Shown one piece after another: positions 12,230 through 18,917 of a stretch of 26,893 nt of DNA. Made by a program: the position numbers and the translations under genes. The stretch comes from a virus, in IMG/VR virus record IMGVR_UViG_3300046722_000073, positions 1-26,893 of that record; one strand, 5' to 3'. How positions within the stretch are numbered: the first letter of the stretch is position 1; each line of letters opens with the position of its first letter. The notes beneath the pieces were generated by a model. It ran no database searches. It saw only the letters and a list, made by a program, of their open reading frames with translations, and was not told the DNA's origin.

Positions 12230-12706
12230 ATGACTGAAGCAACAATCATTAAATTTCAGCCAAAGGCCGAGACCCAGTTTGTTTGTTCGTCCTGCGGTGC
12301 TGACCGTGGCTGCGATTGCAATGCGCCAGCGGTCGAGCGGCTGGCGCAGATTAGAGAAGATGGGCGTCAGCGCGTGCGAGTTCATCGAGCAAGAGAAAAG
12401 GAAAAAGCCGAGCAAAATCAACAACTGCGTAACGTTACAGACGACGACATGCCGACCGAGGCCGAGGCAGAGGCCAGTTCACAGGCCGACATTTACTACC
12501 ACGCATGCTTGCTCGTGGAACAGATGGCAAGCCCAACGAGGCGGCGGTTCACCAAGTGGTTCCACGCCTATACGACGGACATTAAAAATGATGAAAGCAA
12601 AAGCATTAAAGGACGCCCCGGCTTCCGGGGCAAAAGGCTTCCCTCTGTCAATCTTGCCCTCGAGAGAAGACCTGCAAAGCGCCATCGCACAAAACGGAAA
12701 GTGTGA
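12230..12706 (+). CDS. Hypothetical protein with a Cys-rich N-terminus
   Basis: 158 residues. Residues about 19-30 read CSSCGADRGCDC, a likely zinc ribbon or knuckle. Charged helices follow (RVHRAREKEKAEQNQQ, then TEAEAEASSQADIYYH), then RRRFTKWFHAYTTDI. The last about 38 residues are Arg/Lys-rich and overlap the next gene in another frame, so this tail looks like a by-product. GGAGGGATAA precedes the ATG. Function unknown. Confidence 0.7.
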   Translation: MTEATIIKFQPKAETQFVCSSCGADRGCDCNAPAVERLAQIREDGRQRVRVHRAREKEKAEQNQQLRNVTDDDMPTEAEAEASSQADIYYHACLLVEQMASPTRRRFTKWFHAYTTDIKNDESKSIKGRPGFRGKRLPSVNLALERRPAKRHRTKRKV

Positions 12707-13076
12707 CCCGCAACGCTGTTGGCACAAGGTCGCCATCACGGGCGTGTTGCATAAAATGGGCGAGGATAACCCGCGCGTTGCCGTCGATGCGGGGCACGTC
12801 CGATTTAAATTCAAGGGATGGCGCTATCGCTGCGACACGCCGCGACATGTCAAGCGTTCGCTAATGCTGTTCGACCGAGGATACTACGATCAAGTCTATG
12901 TGCGTCCGTACAAGTTGCGGGCACACCGCACCACAAAGGTAGTCCCGATTTCGGCTGAACGTCAGGAGCAGATCAACAAGGCGCGTGACCGTCGCATTAA
13001 GGGCGGTGGCAACGAACACAAGCGTAACTATCCTAGCCTACGAAAACGGGTGGAGGGCTTTTCAAGCGTCGTTTGA
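12588..13076 (+). CDS. Hypothetical basic protein overlapping the previous gene
   Basis: 162 residues from tandem ATGs at 12588 and 12591 (MMKAKALKDAPASGAK). The body reads GKCDPQRCWHKVAITGVLH, RVAVDAGHVRFKFKGWRYR, and VPISAERQEQINKARDRR; it is strongly basic overall. It overlaps the end of the 12230-12706 gene by 119 nt in a different frame. The ribosome site is weak, so the start could be slightly different. Two Cys and one His near CDPQRCWH might bind a metal. A nucleic-acid-binding role is plausible but unproven. Confidence 0.7.
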   Translation: MMKAKALKDAPASGAKGFPLSILPSREDLQSAIAQNGKCDPQRCWHKVAITGVLHKMGEDNPRVAVDAGHVRFKFKGWRYRCDTPRHVKRSLMLFDRGYYDQVYVRPYKLRAHRTTKVVPISAERQEQINKARDRRIKGGGNEHKRNYPSLRKRVEGFSSVV

Positions 13077-13083
13077 CCAACTT

Positions 13084-13112
13084 GCCGGGGCGCAAATGCC
13101 CCGGCGACTTTT
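13084..13112 (+). terminator. Intrinsic terminator or attenuator
   Basis: GCCGGGGC/GCCCCGGC, 8-bp perfect stem, 6-nt loop, then GAC and TTTT. It lies 8 nt after the stop of the 12588 gene and before the recombination genes. Confidence 0.7.
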
Positions 13113-13129
13113 AATAAAGGGGAACACCA

Positions 13130-13330
13130 ATGGCTTTTGATTTCAGTAAAAAGCAGATCGTCAAGCCTGATTGGCTTGTGTTGGGCAGGAAGAAAGACGG
13201 CCCGACAATCGTCCTCACCATTGCCAGCACCGAACTCAAAGCCGTGAACCGGCTGCGCCGATACCGCAACATTGGCTACACCAACCTCAGCATCTGGCAA
13301 GCGCACATTGCGCGAAAGGAAACACCGTGA
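13130..13330 (+). CDS. Small hypothetical protein before the ERF gene
   Basis: 66 residues from an ATG at 13130 with AAGGGG upstream. It reads MAFDFSKKQIVKPDWLVLGR, then GPTIVLTIASTELKAVNRLR, ending with a helix NLSIWQAHIARKETP. Its TGA overlaps the GTG start of the ERF gene (GTGA), so the two are translationally coupled. Function unknown. Confidence 0.75.
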   Translation: MAFDFSKKQIVKPDWLVLGRKKDGPTIVLTIASTELKAVNRLRRYRNIGYTNLSIWQAHIARKETP

Positions 13331-14079
13331 CCAAGCCGAAAGCTAAACGCGCGCTCGCCGTAGTGCCGCCGATGACCGACGCACAGGCCTTCCTCGCCAT
13401 GATCGACCGGGCCGCGCGCGACCCGCATGTCGACATCGGCAAGATGCGTGAACTGCTGGCGATGCGGAACGATGAGCAGCAGCGGCTTGCCAAGCAAGCC
13501 TTCAGCATCGCGATGGTCGAGTGTCAGGACGGCATGCGGCCGATCAAGAAGAACATGCAAGCCGACCGCTTCCGCTACGCCAGCCTCGAAGCCCTCGACG
13601 ATGCCCTGCGCGGCATCTACTCGAAGGCCGGGTTCGCGCTGTCGTACAACTCCGCACCCATCGAGGGCAGCCTGAACCGGCTGCTGATCAGTTGCACGGT
13701 GATGCACCGGGGCGGCCACGAGCAGGTGTACTCCGTGCCGATCACGGTCAGCACCAAGGGGCCGAAGGGCAGCGAGGTGATGACGCAGACGCAGGGTGAG
13801 GGCGCGGCTGTCTCGTTCGGCCGCCGCTACCTGCTGCTGATGATCTTCAACATCATCACGTCGGAGAACGACGCCGCCATCACCATGAACGGCGGCCCAA
13901 TCAGCGACGAGCAACTGTGGGCCTTGGGCGAGTTGATTAAAAAGACGAACACCAACGTGGCGGATTTCTGCGGCTACATGCAGGTCGATGCGCTGGTGAA
14001 CCTGCCGGTGTCGAAGTTTACGGACGCCAAGGCGGCGCTCGAAGCGAAAGAGAGAAAACAGAAGGAGGCCACCAAGTGA
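13327..14079 (+). CDS. erf: ERF-family single-strand annealing protein
   Basis: 250 residues from a GTG at 13327. ERF-family features: QQRLAKQAFSIAMVECQD, RFRYASLEALDDALRGIYSK, GFALSYNSAP, then TQTQGEGAAVSFGRRYLLLM and IFNIITSENDAA. ERF proteins anneal complementary single strands in phage recombination and genome circularisation or repair. The C-terminal part (SDEQLWALGELIKK and onward) is a small helical tail common in the family. It is coupled by GTGA to the next gene, a YqaJ-type exonuclease: a classic two-component recombinase. Confidence 0.9.
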   Translation: MTKPKAKRALAVVPPMTDAQAFLAMIDRAARDPHVDIGKMRELLAMRNDEQQRLAKQAFSIAMVECQDGMRPIKKNMQADRFRYASLEALDDALRGIYSKAGFALSYNSAPIEGSLNRLLISCTVMHRGGHEQVYSVPITVSTKGPKGSEVMTQTQGEGAAVSFGRRYLLLMIFNIITSENDAAITMNGGPISDEQLWALGELIKKTNTNVADFCGYMQVDALVNLPVSKFTDAKAALEAKERKQKEATK

Positions 14080-14741
14080 ACACGCTCGACGAGGCCAGAT
14101 GGCTGGCCGACGCTGAGGCGCAACCGATACTACAGGGCAGCCCCGAGTGGTTCGCCATGCGCCTTGGCAAGGTGACGGCATCCCGCATTGCCGACGTGAT
14201 GGCAAAGCCGCGCGTGCCGGGTGCGGGCATGCGGGTCAATTATCTATGGCAGCTTGCGACCGAACGGCTGACCGGGCTGCCGATGAAGACCTACCAGTCG
14301 AAGACCATGCTGGAAGCGCACGAATGGGAACCGATTGCCCGCGCGGCCTACGCCTTCAAGTCCGACAACCACGTACATCAGGTGCCGTTCGTCGATCACA
14401 ACGACATCCCGAACTGCGGCTGCTCGCCGGACGGGCTGGTGAACGGTGACGGGCTGGTCGAAATTAAATGCCCCGAACTCACGGCGCATTACGACACGCT
14501 GCTGCGCGAGGTCATCCCGGCTGAGTATCTAAAACAAATGCAATTTCAAATGGCTTGCTGCAAGCGCAAGTGGTGCGACTACGTCAGCTTCAACGCCGAC
14601 CTGCCGGAGAACATGCGGGTGGCGATCATCCGCTGCCCCCGCGACGTGGACATGATCAGCGAAATGGAGGCCGAGGTCAGGAAGTTTCAGGCCGAACTGG
14701 CGGAGAAGGTGGGGCTGCTGCGCGAGAAGTTTCCGTCGTGA
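14076..14741 (+). CDS. YqaJ-type (lambda Exo-like) exonuclease
   Basis: 221 residues from a GTG at 14076, with AAGGAGG upstream. Family motifs: GSPEWFAMRLGKVTASRIAD at the N-terminus, EAHEWEPIAR around residue 80, CSPDGLVNGDGLVEIKCP (Asp119, Glu129, Lys131 of the D...ExK site), and EYLKQMQFQMAC. The C-terminus is a helix. This enzyme resects double-strand ends to 3' tails for the ERF annealing protein encoded just upstream. All key acidic residues are visible. Confidence 0.9.
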   Translation: MNTLDEARWLADAEAQPILQGSPEWFAMRLGKVTASRIADVMAKPRVPGAGMRVNYLWQLATERLTGLPMKTYQSKTMLEAHEWEPIARAAYAFKSDNHVHQVPFVDHNDIPNCGCSPDGLVNGDGLVEIKCPELTAHYDTLLREVIPAEYLKQMQFQMACCKRKWCDYVSFNADLPENMRVAIIRCPRDVDMISEMEAEVRKFQAELAEKVGLLREKFPS

Positions 14742-15334
14742 AGCCGCCTCTAAAAAAACGCTGCGTAATTTGTGCCGCGCCATTTGCCGCCTCATGGCGG
14801 CAGCGCAAAGCAATCTTCTGCTCCGCCCAATGCAGAAAAAAAACGGCTGCATGGCATCGCGGAATGTGGCCGAGAAAAAAACGCCGCTGCCTTGTCTGCG
14901 GCACCGGCTTTGTGAGCAACAGCCGCAAGTATTGCAGCAGGGCTTGCAGCCGAGTGATTGAACACGGAAAGCGTCGCATCGCCAGAGGCATCCACAATCT
15001 TAAAGTAAAATGCACGGGCTGCGGTTCTGCTTTTATATGTTCGCACGGGCGCACAAGACAATTTTGCAGCTATGCCTGTTACAAAAAGCACTGGCATATC
15101 GTGAATGTTATTAGCAAACGCCCTCTGCTAACCAAAGCATGCAAATGCTGCGGCCGTACTTTTGTGCAGAACCGCGTTGACCGGCAACTGTGCAGCCGCC
15201 GGTGCCGGTCGGGCGGTCCAACCAAAGCCCGCGAACGCGCCCGGCGTTTCGCGGACCCCCACCACCAGATAGGTGTCCTGTTGCGAGGCATCGCGCGACT
15301 GGAGGCCGAACACAAACTCGATGCCAAGGAGTGA
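14738..15334 (+). CDS. Protein with four tandem zinc-binding modules
   Basis: 198 residues from a GTG at 14738 that overlaps the exonuclease stop. Four units repeat CxxC-x-x-F...(F/Y/L)CSxxC: CVICAAPF...FCSAQC, CLVCGTGF...YCSRAC, CTGCGSAF...FCSYAC, CKCCGRTF...LCSRRC. Between them are basic stretches. The last part reads RRFADPHHQIGVLLRGIARL. Each unit looks like a small treble-clef/zinc-ribbon finger of the type found in phage proteins. DNA or RNA binding is likely from charge and fold; its place after ERF/Exo suggests a link to recombination. Confidence 0.8.
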   Translation: MKPPLKKRCVICAAPFAASWRQRKAIFCSAQCRKKTAAWHRGMWPRKKRRCLVCGTGFVSNSRKYCSRACSRVIEHGKRRIARGIHNLKVKCTGCGSAFICSHGRTRQFCSYACYKKHWHIVNVISKRPLLTKACKCCGRTFVQNRVDRQLCSRRCRSGGPTKARERARRFADPHHQIGVLLRGIARLEAEHKLDAKE

Positions 15335-15336
15335 CT

Positions 15337-15570
15337 ATGGATACTAGAGACACTGAAAAGTTGCGCGACGAAATTGCCACCCTTCGTGAGCATCTGCGTG
15401 AGGGAAAGATCAGCAACTCCGTCGCGCGCTCGATCATCTTGGCGGCACGCTTTGAGTTGGAAAGCCTCAAAGCCGAAATGGAGGCCGTGCGCCTTGGTTC
15501 GTCGTTCGGGCCAGTAGCGTACCACGCATCAGACCGTGTGGAAAAAACAAAAATCCGCAGGGTTGCGTGA
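15337..15570 (+). CDS. Small coiled-coil protein
   Basis: 77 residues from an ATG at 15337 with AAGGAG upstream. The first about 50 residues (TEKLRDEIATLREHLREGK, ARSIILAARFELESLKAEME) show heptad-like spacing of Leu and Ile, i.e. a coiled coil. The C-terminus is short and basic (EKTKIRRVA). It ends a transcription unit at the terminator 15578-15607. Function unknown. Confidence 0.75.
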   Translation: MDTRDTEKLRDEIATLREHLREGKISNSVARSIILAARFELESLKAEMEAVRLGSSFGPVAYHASDRVEKTKIRRVA

Positions 15571-15577
15571 TCTAAAA

Positions 15578-15607
15578 CCCCGCCATCATCCGGTGGCGGG
15601 GCCTTTT
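15578..15607 (+). terminator. Intrinsic terminator
   Basis: CCCCGCCA/TGGCGGGG, 8-bp perfect stem, 8-nt loop, then CCTTTTT. It closes the 13130-15570 unit. The next gene follows after only 13 nt, so some readthrough is likely. Confidence 0.8.
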
Positions 15608-15620
15608 TCAGGAGGTTGCT

Positions 15621-16064
15621 ATCAACAACAAAGGCCTTTTTGTCGTATCCCCGGACGGCTTCGTGCCGCGCGACGAGCGCGCGCGCGACATGCACCGCAT
15701 CCTGCTCAAGCGCAACGACGGCAAGCCGGTGTTCTTCACGGTGCGAACCGCGCGCAATCCCGAGTTCTCCGCGATGGCGCATGTGGTGTTCTCCAAGCTG
15801 GCCGATGGCCTTGGCGTGCCGATGGACGCGGTCAAGGCCTACCTGAAGGAGCAGACCGGCCGCTTCGATCTGGTGAAGATGCCGAACGGCGAGTACACCC
15901 GGCTGCGCCACAGCATCGCCTTCAGCGCCATGTCGGAGGAAGACTTCAGGGCCTTTTGGACCGACGCCCTGCCGGTGATTTACGAGAAGCTGCTGGGGGG
16001 CGTACCGTCAGAGACATACCAGCAGATCGTCGACGTGCTGACCGGGAAACGTAAGGACTGCTGA
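15621..16064 (+). CDS. DUF1367-like protein, apparent ATC start
   Basis: 147 residues if read from ATC at 15621, which stands 5 nt after a GGAGG. The frame runs NNKGLFVVSPDGFVPRDER, TARNPEFSAMAHVVFSKLAD, then LRHSIAFSAMSEEDFRAFW, matching the pattern of DUF1367/recombination-associated phage proteins, including their usual N-terminus LF-V...G-VP. The first standard start in frame is GTG at 15663, but it lacks a ribosome site and would remove that N-terminus. So either initiation is at ATC, or a base was changed. Function of the family is not established; in lambdoid phages it sits near recombination genes. Confidence 0.7.
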   Translation: MNNKGLFVVSPDGFVPRDERARDMHRILLKRNDGKPVFFTVRTARNPEFSAMAHVVFSKLADGLGVPMDAVKAYLKEQTGRFDLVKMPNGEYTRLRHSIAFSAMSEEDFRAFWTDALPVIYEKLLGGVPSETYQQIVDVLTGKRKDC

Positions 16065-16065
16065 C

Positions 16066-16236
16066 ATGGCCGACATCGAAAGTGCGCGGCGCGCCATCCA
16101 AAGCATCCTGAACCTGCCGAACGCCAGCAAGGAAGTGAAATACTACGCCACCGTGGCACTCAGCCATTTGCCGCAGAAGGACGACTATGAGAGCCGAGTT
16201 CAGCAAGACGACAAAGCGGGCGGCCCACGCTCGTAG
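16066..16236 (+). CDS. Small hypothetical protein (56 aa)
   Basis: From an ATG at 16066 to TAG at 16236. It reads MADIESARRAIQSILNLPN, then ASKEVKYYATVALSHLPQ, ending with a charged tail. The N-terminal two thirds looks like a helical pair. The tail overlaps the start of the HNH gene by 50 nt. Function unknown. Confidence 0.65.
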   Translation: MADIESARRAIQSILNLPNASKEVKYYATVALSHLPQKDDYESRVQQDDKAGGPRS

Positions 16237-16528
16237 CGGAGGCCTGTGCGAGTGCCATCGCTGCCCCGGCCTTGTGCCGTGCGGGCAGCCGCTGGCGTTC
16301 CCGACCTACTACGAGCACGTCATCCAGTGCGAGGTCGGCGGCGACGGTTCGCTCGACAACTGCGCCGTGTTAAACCGGACCTGCTGGAAGGCCAAGACCG
16401 CAACGCAGGACCTTCCGGTGATTGCGAAGTGCAGACGTGTCAGCGACCGTCATCGTGGCATTGCTTCACGCCCTCGTCGCCGTATGGGCTGGCGCAAGTT
16501 CGACGGAACACCAGTACGGGGGATGTAG
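16187..16528 (+). CDS. HNH endonuclease-like protein
   Basis: 113 residues from an ATG at 16187 with AAGGA upstream. It contains SGGLCECHRCPG (zinc Cys), YYEHVIQCEVGGDGSLDNCA (HNH beta-hairpin with the catalytic-type His), and TCWKAKTATQDLPVIAKCRR, followed by an Arg-rich tail DRHRGIASRPRRRMGWRKFD typical of small phage HNH proteins. The His of EHVI and the Asn of LDNC are in place. It may nick phage or host DNA; in some phages such proteins aid packaging. Here it sits in the early region. Confidence 0.8.
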   Translation: MRAEFSKTTKRAAHARSGGLCECHRCPGLVPCGQPLAFPTYYEHVIQCEVGGDGSLDNCAVLNRTCWKAKTATQDLPVIAKCRRVSDRHRGIASRPRRRMGWRKFDGTPVRGM

Positions 16529-16529
16529 C

Positions 16530-16781
16530 ATGGAGCACTCAGTCGAGCCGATGAAGGAGGGCCGCATCGTCGCCGGGGAGGTGCCGGACTGGCTTGCGCC
16601 CTACGCGCCTTCGCACGATGCCGTCCGCGCCACGCTGACCACGCCGGAGGTGCCGCTGTTCGATGCCTTGTGGGAACGCGCCTGTAACAACGAGGTGCCA
16701 GCCCTGTCATTGGGCGAGCAGAACCGGCTGATCGCATTTTTTGGAAGGCCAGCAGTAACACCACAGGGGGGAACACCGTGA
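16530..16781 (+). CDS. Small hypothetical protein (83 aa)
   Basis: From an ATG at 16530 with GGGGGA upstream. It reads MEHSVEPMKEGRIVAGEVP, then DWLAPYAPSHDAVRATLTT and ACNNEVPALSLGEQNRLIAF. A longer in-frame reading from 16422 would overlap the HNH gene and start with a shadow-like hydrophobic run, so I prefer this start. Its stop overlaps the GTG start of the next gene (GTGA). Function unknown. Confidence 0.65.
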   Translation: MEHSVEPMKEGRIVAGEVPDWLAPYAPSHDAVRATLTTPEVPLFDALWERACNNEVPALSLGEQNRLIAFFGRPAVTPQGGTP

Positions 16782-17173
16782 GGACCACCAGCGAAAGCCT
16801 ACATGAAACAGCCGCGCGCGGCGTCGAGGCGATCCACGCCATCGTCACCGAACGCGATGATCTGCGCGTTGCCAATGATCGCATGTCGAGCGACATCGCG
16901 CTGATGCGCGAGAAGATCGACCAGTTGAGCAGCCGTCTGTCGACGGCAACGGCGGAGCGTGACCACTACATGCGCCACACCGTCGAACTGGTGGCGCGGC
17001 TCAACAACATCCAAACGCTGATCGTGTCGTGCATCGAGGAAGCGGGCCACGCGGCCTACAAGCCCTCGCTGGCACCGCCGCCGCCGACACAGGCCGACCT
17101 CCCGGCGGAGGACCTTGCTCAACTCGAACACCTGATCAGCAAGCTGCCGCAGAACGGCGGCGCAACGAACTAG
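16778..17173 (+). CDS. Coiled-coil protein
   Basis: 131 residues from a GTG at 16778 with GGGGGGAA upstream. Residues about 5-70 form a long coiled coil (AIVTERDDLRVANDRMSSD, MREKIDQLSSRLSTATAE). A hydrophobic segment (LNNIQTLIVSCIEE) and a Pro-rich hinge (LAPPPPTQADLP) precede a short C-terminal helix. Coupled by GTGA to the upstream gene. It may be an oligomerising protein; no family recognised. Confidence 0.7.
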   Translation: MRTTSESLHETAARGVEAIHAIVTERDDLRVANDRMSSDIALMREKIDQLSSRLSTATAERDHYMRHTVELVARLNNIQTLIVSCIEEAGHAAYKPSLAPPPPTQADLPAEDLAQLEHLISKLPQNGGATN

Positions 17174-17176
17174 GGT

Positions 17177-17276
17177 CTGCGTGGTTCAGTCATCCCACGC
17201 AGGTCGGACCAGCGGGCGGTGTCCGGCGGTAGAGAACAACACCCGCAGCGTTCGGGTGCCTTAACCTTTCGGCACC
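17177..17276 (+). ncRNA. Structured intergenic element 2 (candidate RNA)
   Basis: Starts 3 nt after a stop codon. Stems: CTGCGTGG/CCACGCAG (17177-17184 with 17195-17202), CGGAC/GTCCG (17205-17209 with 17221-17225), CACCCG/CGGGTG (17240-17245 with 17253-17258) and GGTGCC/GGCACC (17255-17260 with 17271-17276). The last two share bases and exclude each other. The phrases TCGGA, GGGCGGTGT, AGAGAACAAC and GGGTGCC also occur in the same order in element 1. The terminator 17295-17332 follows. The rest of the 328-nt gap to 17502 holds that terminator, an A-rich stretch, and the hairpin at 17454. Confidence 0.5.
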
Positions 17277-17294
17277 AGAGAACGTGAAGACCCA

Positions 17295-17332
17295 CCGCCC
17301 TCCGGTTGCAAAGCCGGAGGGCGGACCTTTTT
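17295..17332 (+). terminator. Strong intrinsic terminator
   Basis: CCGCCCTCCGG/CCGGAGGGCGG, 11-bp perfect stem, 8-nt loop, ACC, then TTTTT. It ends element 2 and probably the 15621-17173 unit. Confidence 0.85.
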
Positions 17333-17453
17333 GGAAATTCATGCTTTTGAAAAAAAGTTCTCCAATGATTTCGGTCGAACACTCCCGCTAACCCATTGAC
17401 CTCGCCAACTCAACCCGCACGTGTGTTCGCTTTATGCTAAAATGTCTGTGTTG

Positions 17454-17473
17454 GGTCGGGAATGGTCCCGGCC
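17454..17473 (+). promoter_or_regulatory. Leader hairpin before the 17502 gene
   Basis: GGTCGGGA/TCCCGGCC with a 4-nt loop and one G-U pair, 28 nt before the ATG. A TATGCT/TAAAAT-like -10 region lies at 17433-17443, but no convincing -35 is seen. The AAGGAGA ribosome site is outside the hairpin. Confidence 0.4.
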
Positions 17474-17501
17474 AGTTGTTTGACATTGTGAAGGAGAACT
17501 T

Positions 17502-17921
17502 ATGCAGCAGAACCTGCAACAGGTCGAGGCGTCACTACGCCGATGGCACACCCGCCTGACCCGCGCTACCAACGCGATCAGGAAACTGGAAGCAAAGCGG
17601 CGGCGGCTGAGTGGGCCGACCCGACCGAAGACGTTGGCCGACAGGTCACCGCGCAACGACAAGGGCATCAGCGGCACGATCAGTAAGACGCCGCCGATCC
17701 CCGACACCATCCCGCTGCCGGAACTGGACGCCTTCTTCCAGCGCGGGCGCGCGGCACAGGCAGCGGTCGATGAACTGACCGTCCCCGCCTTCCTCGACCG
17801 GCGCGACCCGGTGGTCGCGGAGGAAATGACCAAGGCCCGCAAGGCCAAGGAAGCCGACGCCCGTAAGGCCATGCCACTGACAGGCAAGGCCGCGCTGGCG
17901 AAGATCAAGTCCAAGAAGTAG
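17502..17921 (+). CDS. Basic hypothetical protein, last rightward gene
   Basis: 139 residues from an ATG at 17502 with AAGGAGA 5 nt upstream. A helical, Arg/Lys-rich N-terminus (VEASLRRWHTRLTRATNAI, KLEAKRRRL) is followed by a Pro-rich linker (SKTPPIPDTIPLPELDAFF) and a C-terminal helical part ending GKAALAKIKSKK. Similar two-part basic proteins occur in phages, without known function. Own leader and terminator suggest independent expression. Confidence 0.75.
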   Translation: MQQNLQQVEASLRRWHTRLTRATNAIRKLEAKRRRLSGPTRPKTLADRSPRNDKGISGTISKTPPIPDTIPLPELDAFFQRGRAAQAAVDELTVPAFLDRRDPVVAEEMTKARKAKEADARKAMPLTGKAALAKIKSKK

Positions 17922-17928
17922 AACGCGA

Positions 17929-18360
17929 CTATACACCCGCGCCCTCATAGGTGCGGGTGTTTTCGTATGGGAAGATCACCTCGACCTCGTCGTCGGTGGT
18001 GATGCCAAGGTCCTCCATCAGTCCAGAACTGATGTCGGCCACCCTGCCGGTGTCCTGATGCGGACCCCAATCCGCCGGGAACGCGCGCATCGACAGGCCG
18101 GTCCTGATGGCATGCACGATGGCGACCTGCGACAGCAGCAGGTCCTTGGTCTGCACGTCGTAGTCCCACCGGCACGCGATGTAGTGAATGAACGGGTTGA
18201 GGCGGCGCGCGAGGCCGGTGGTGCCGGGTGGCTGGAACGGCAGGAACAGGTGCGGCGCGGTGTCGACGCTGTAGATGAAGGCGAGCGGTTCGTCCGGCGC
18301 AACGCCAGTGTCGAGCGGCCCGCCGAACCACGATACCCGTCCTGTCAGGTGCAGCGTCAT
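17929..18360 (-). CDS. DPBB/RlpA-like phage protein, lysis candidate
   Basis: 143 residues from an ATG at 18358-18360, coupled by ATGA to the upstream gene. The N-terminus has VSWFGGPLDTGVAPDEPLAF, and the C-terminal part has RAFPADWGPHQDTGRVADIS followed by GLMEDLGITTDDEVEV. This order matches the double-psi beta-barrel of RlpA-like proteins (asp-rich DWGP/GR-x-x-DIS-x-x-x-LG). RlpA-type proteins act on peptidoglycan. No signal peptide is visible, so a holin would be needed for export. It is last in the leftward late operon, next to a holin candidate. Confidence 0.65.
   Translation of the reverse strand: MTLHLTGRVSWFGGPLDTGVAPDEPLAFIYSVDTAPHLFLPFQPPGTTGLARRLNPFIHYIACRWDYDVQTKDLLLSQVAIVHAIRTGLSMRAFPADWGPHQDTGRVADISSGLMEDLGITTDDEVEVIFPYENTRTYEGAGV
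17933..17963 (+). terminator. Rightward terminator at the convergent junction
   Basis: ACACCCGC/GCGGGTGT, 8-bp stem, 12-nt loop, then TTTT. It ends the early rightward region and lies inside the last codons of the DPBB gene. On the leftward strand no T run follows. Confidence 0.6.
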
Positions 18361-18653
18361 CGCTTCGGCTTGGCGCTGCACTCGCCGCGCATGTAGGCCG
18401 TGGTCATCACGTTGCCGGTGGCTGGCGTGATCGGGCTGTCGAAGCCGGGACCGCCAAGGCCAAGCACGTCACCCTCGCAGTTGGTCCGGCGCGACAGGTC
18501 GTAGAACATGCCGAGCACCGGGATGGCGGCAATCGGGACGGCGACCGGCTGCACCACCGGGCGCGGCGGCGGCAGCTTGTGGATGCGGACGTGCGTGCGC
18601 GCTTGCGCGGGCGAGGCCGCCAGCACCAGCATGATGATCAGCCAGTTCTTCAT
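18357..18653 (-). CDS. Small exported protein of the lysis region
   Basis: 98 residues. The signal peptide is MKNWLIIMLVLAASPAQA. The mature part begins RTHVRIHKLPPPRPVVQPVA, then IPVLGMFYDLSRRTNCEGD, and ends with a Cys near the C-terminus (GECSAKPKR). Two Cys could form a disulphide. Its ATG overlaps the holin-like stop and its stop overlaps the DPBB start (both ATGA). It could be a spanin-like or periplasmic helper, but the sequence does not show a lipobox. Function not proven. Confidence 0.7.
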   Translation of the reverse strand: MKNWLIIMLVLAASPAQARTHVRIHKLPPPRPVVQPVAVPIAAIPVLGMFYDLSRRTNCEGDVLGLGGPGFDSPITPATGNVMTTAYMRGECSAKPKR

Positions 18654-18916
18654 GATCTTCCCCCTGCCCTGTCGAAGTATTGAAACAGTTCCGACTTCGG
18701 CACCTGCCGACAGTCGCGGATGTCGGTCACCAGCTTACTGATCAGTTCAAGCTGCGCGTTGTTGCGTTCCTTGGCGTTGCTGGCAACCTCACCCAGAATG
18801 TACGCCGCAAAACCAAGGAAGCCCACATTCACGATCAGCAATGCGATGGCCAAGGGTGTCGATTTCATCGCCTCGATGGCGCTGCTGGCGACCTTGCCCG
18901 TGGCTTCGACTGCCAT
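18650..18916 (-). CDS. Holin-like membrane protein
   Basis: 88 residues. After a short polar N-terminus one hydrophobic helix lies at about residues 19-45 (LAIALLIVNVGFLGFAAYIL). A charged C-terminal half follows (ASNAKERNNAQLELISKLVT), which ends in YFDRAGGRS. Single-helix proteins with a charged tail in this position are typical phage holin or holin-like proteins that let lytic proteins pass the inner membrane. It lies between the second DPANRDR gene and the exported protein in the late operon. Confidence 0.7.
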   Translation of the reverse strand: MAVEATGKVASSAIEAMKSTPLAIALLIVNVGFLGFAAYILGEVASNAKERNNAQLELISKLVTDIRDCRQVPKSELFQYFDRAGGRS

Positions 18917-18917
18917 G

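Noticed and set aside
15109-15133. TTAGC...GCTAA pair inside the zinc-module gene, similar to the operator motif
   Set aside because: Spacing differs from the four upstream sites, TGCG is lacking, and it lies within coding sequence; probably chance.
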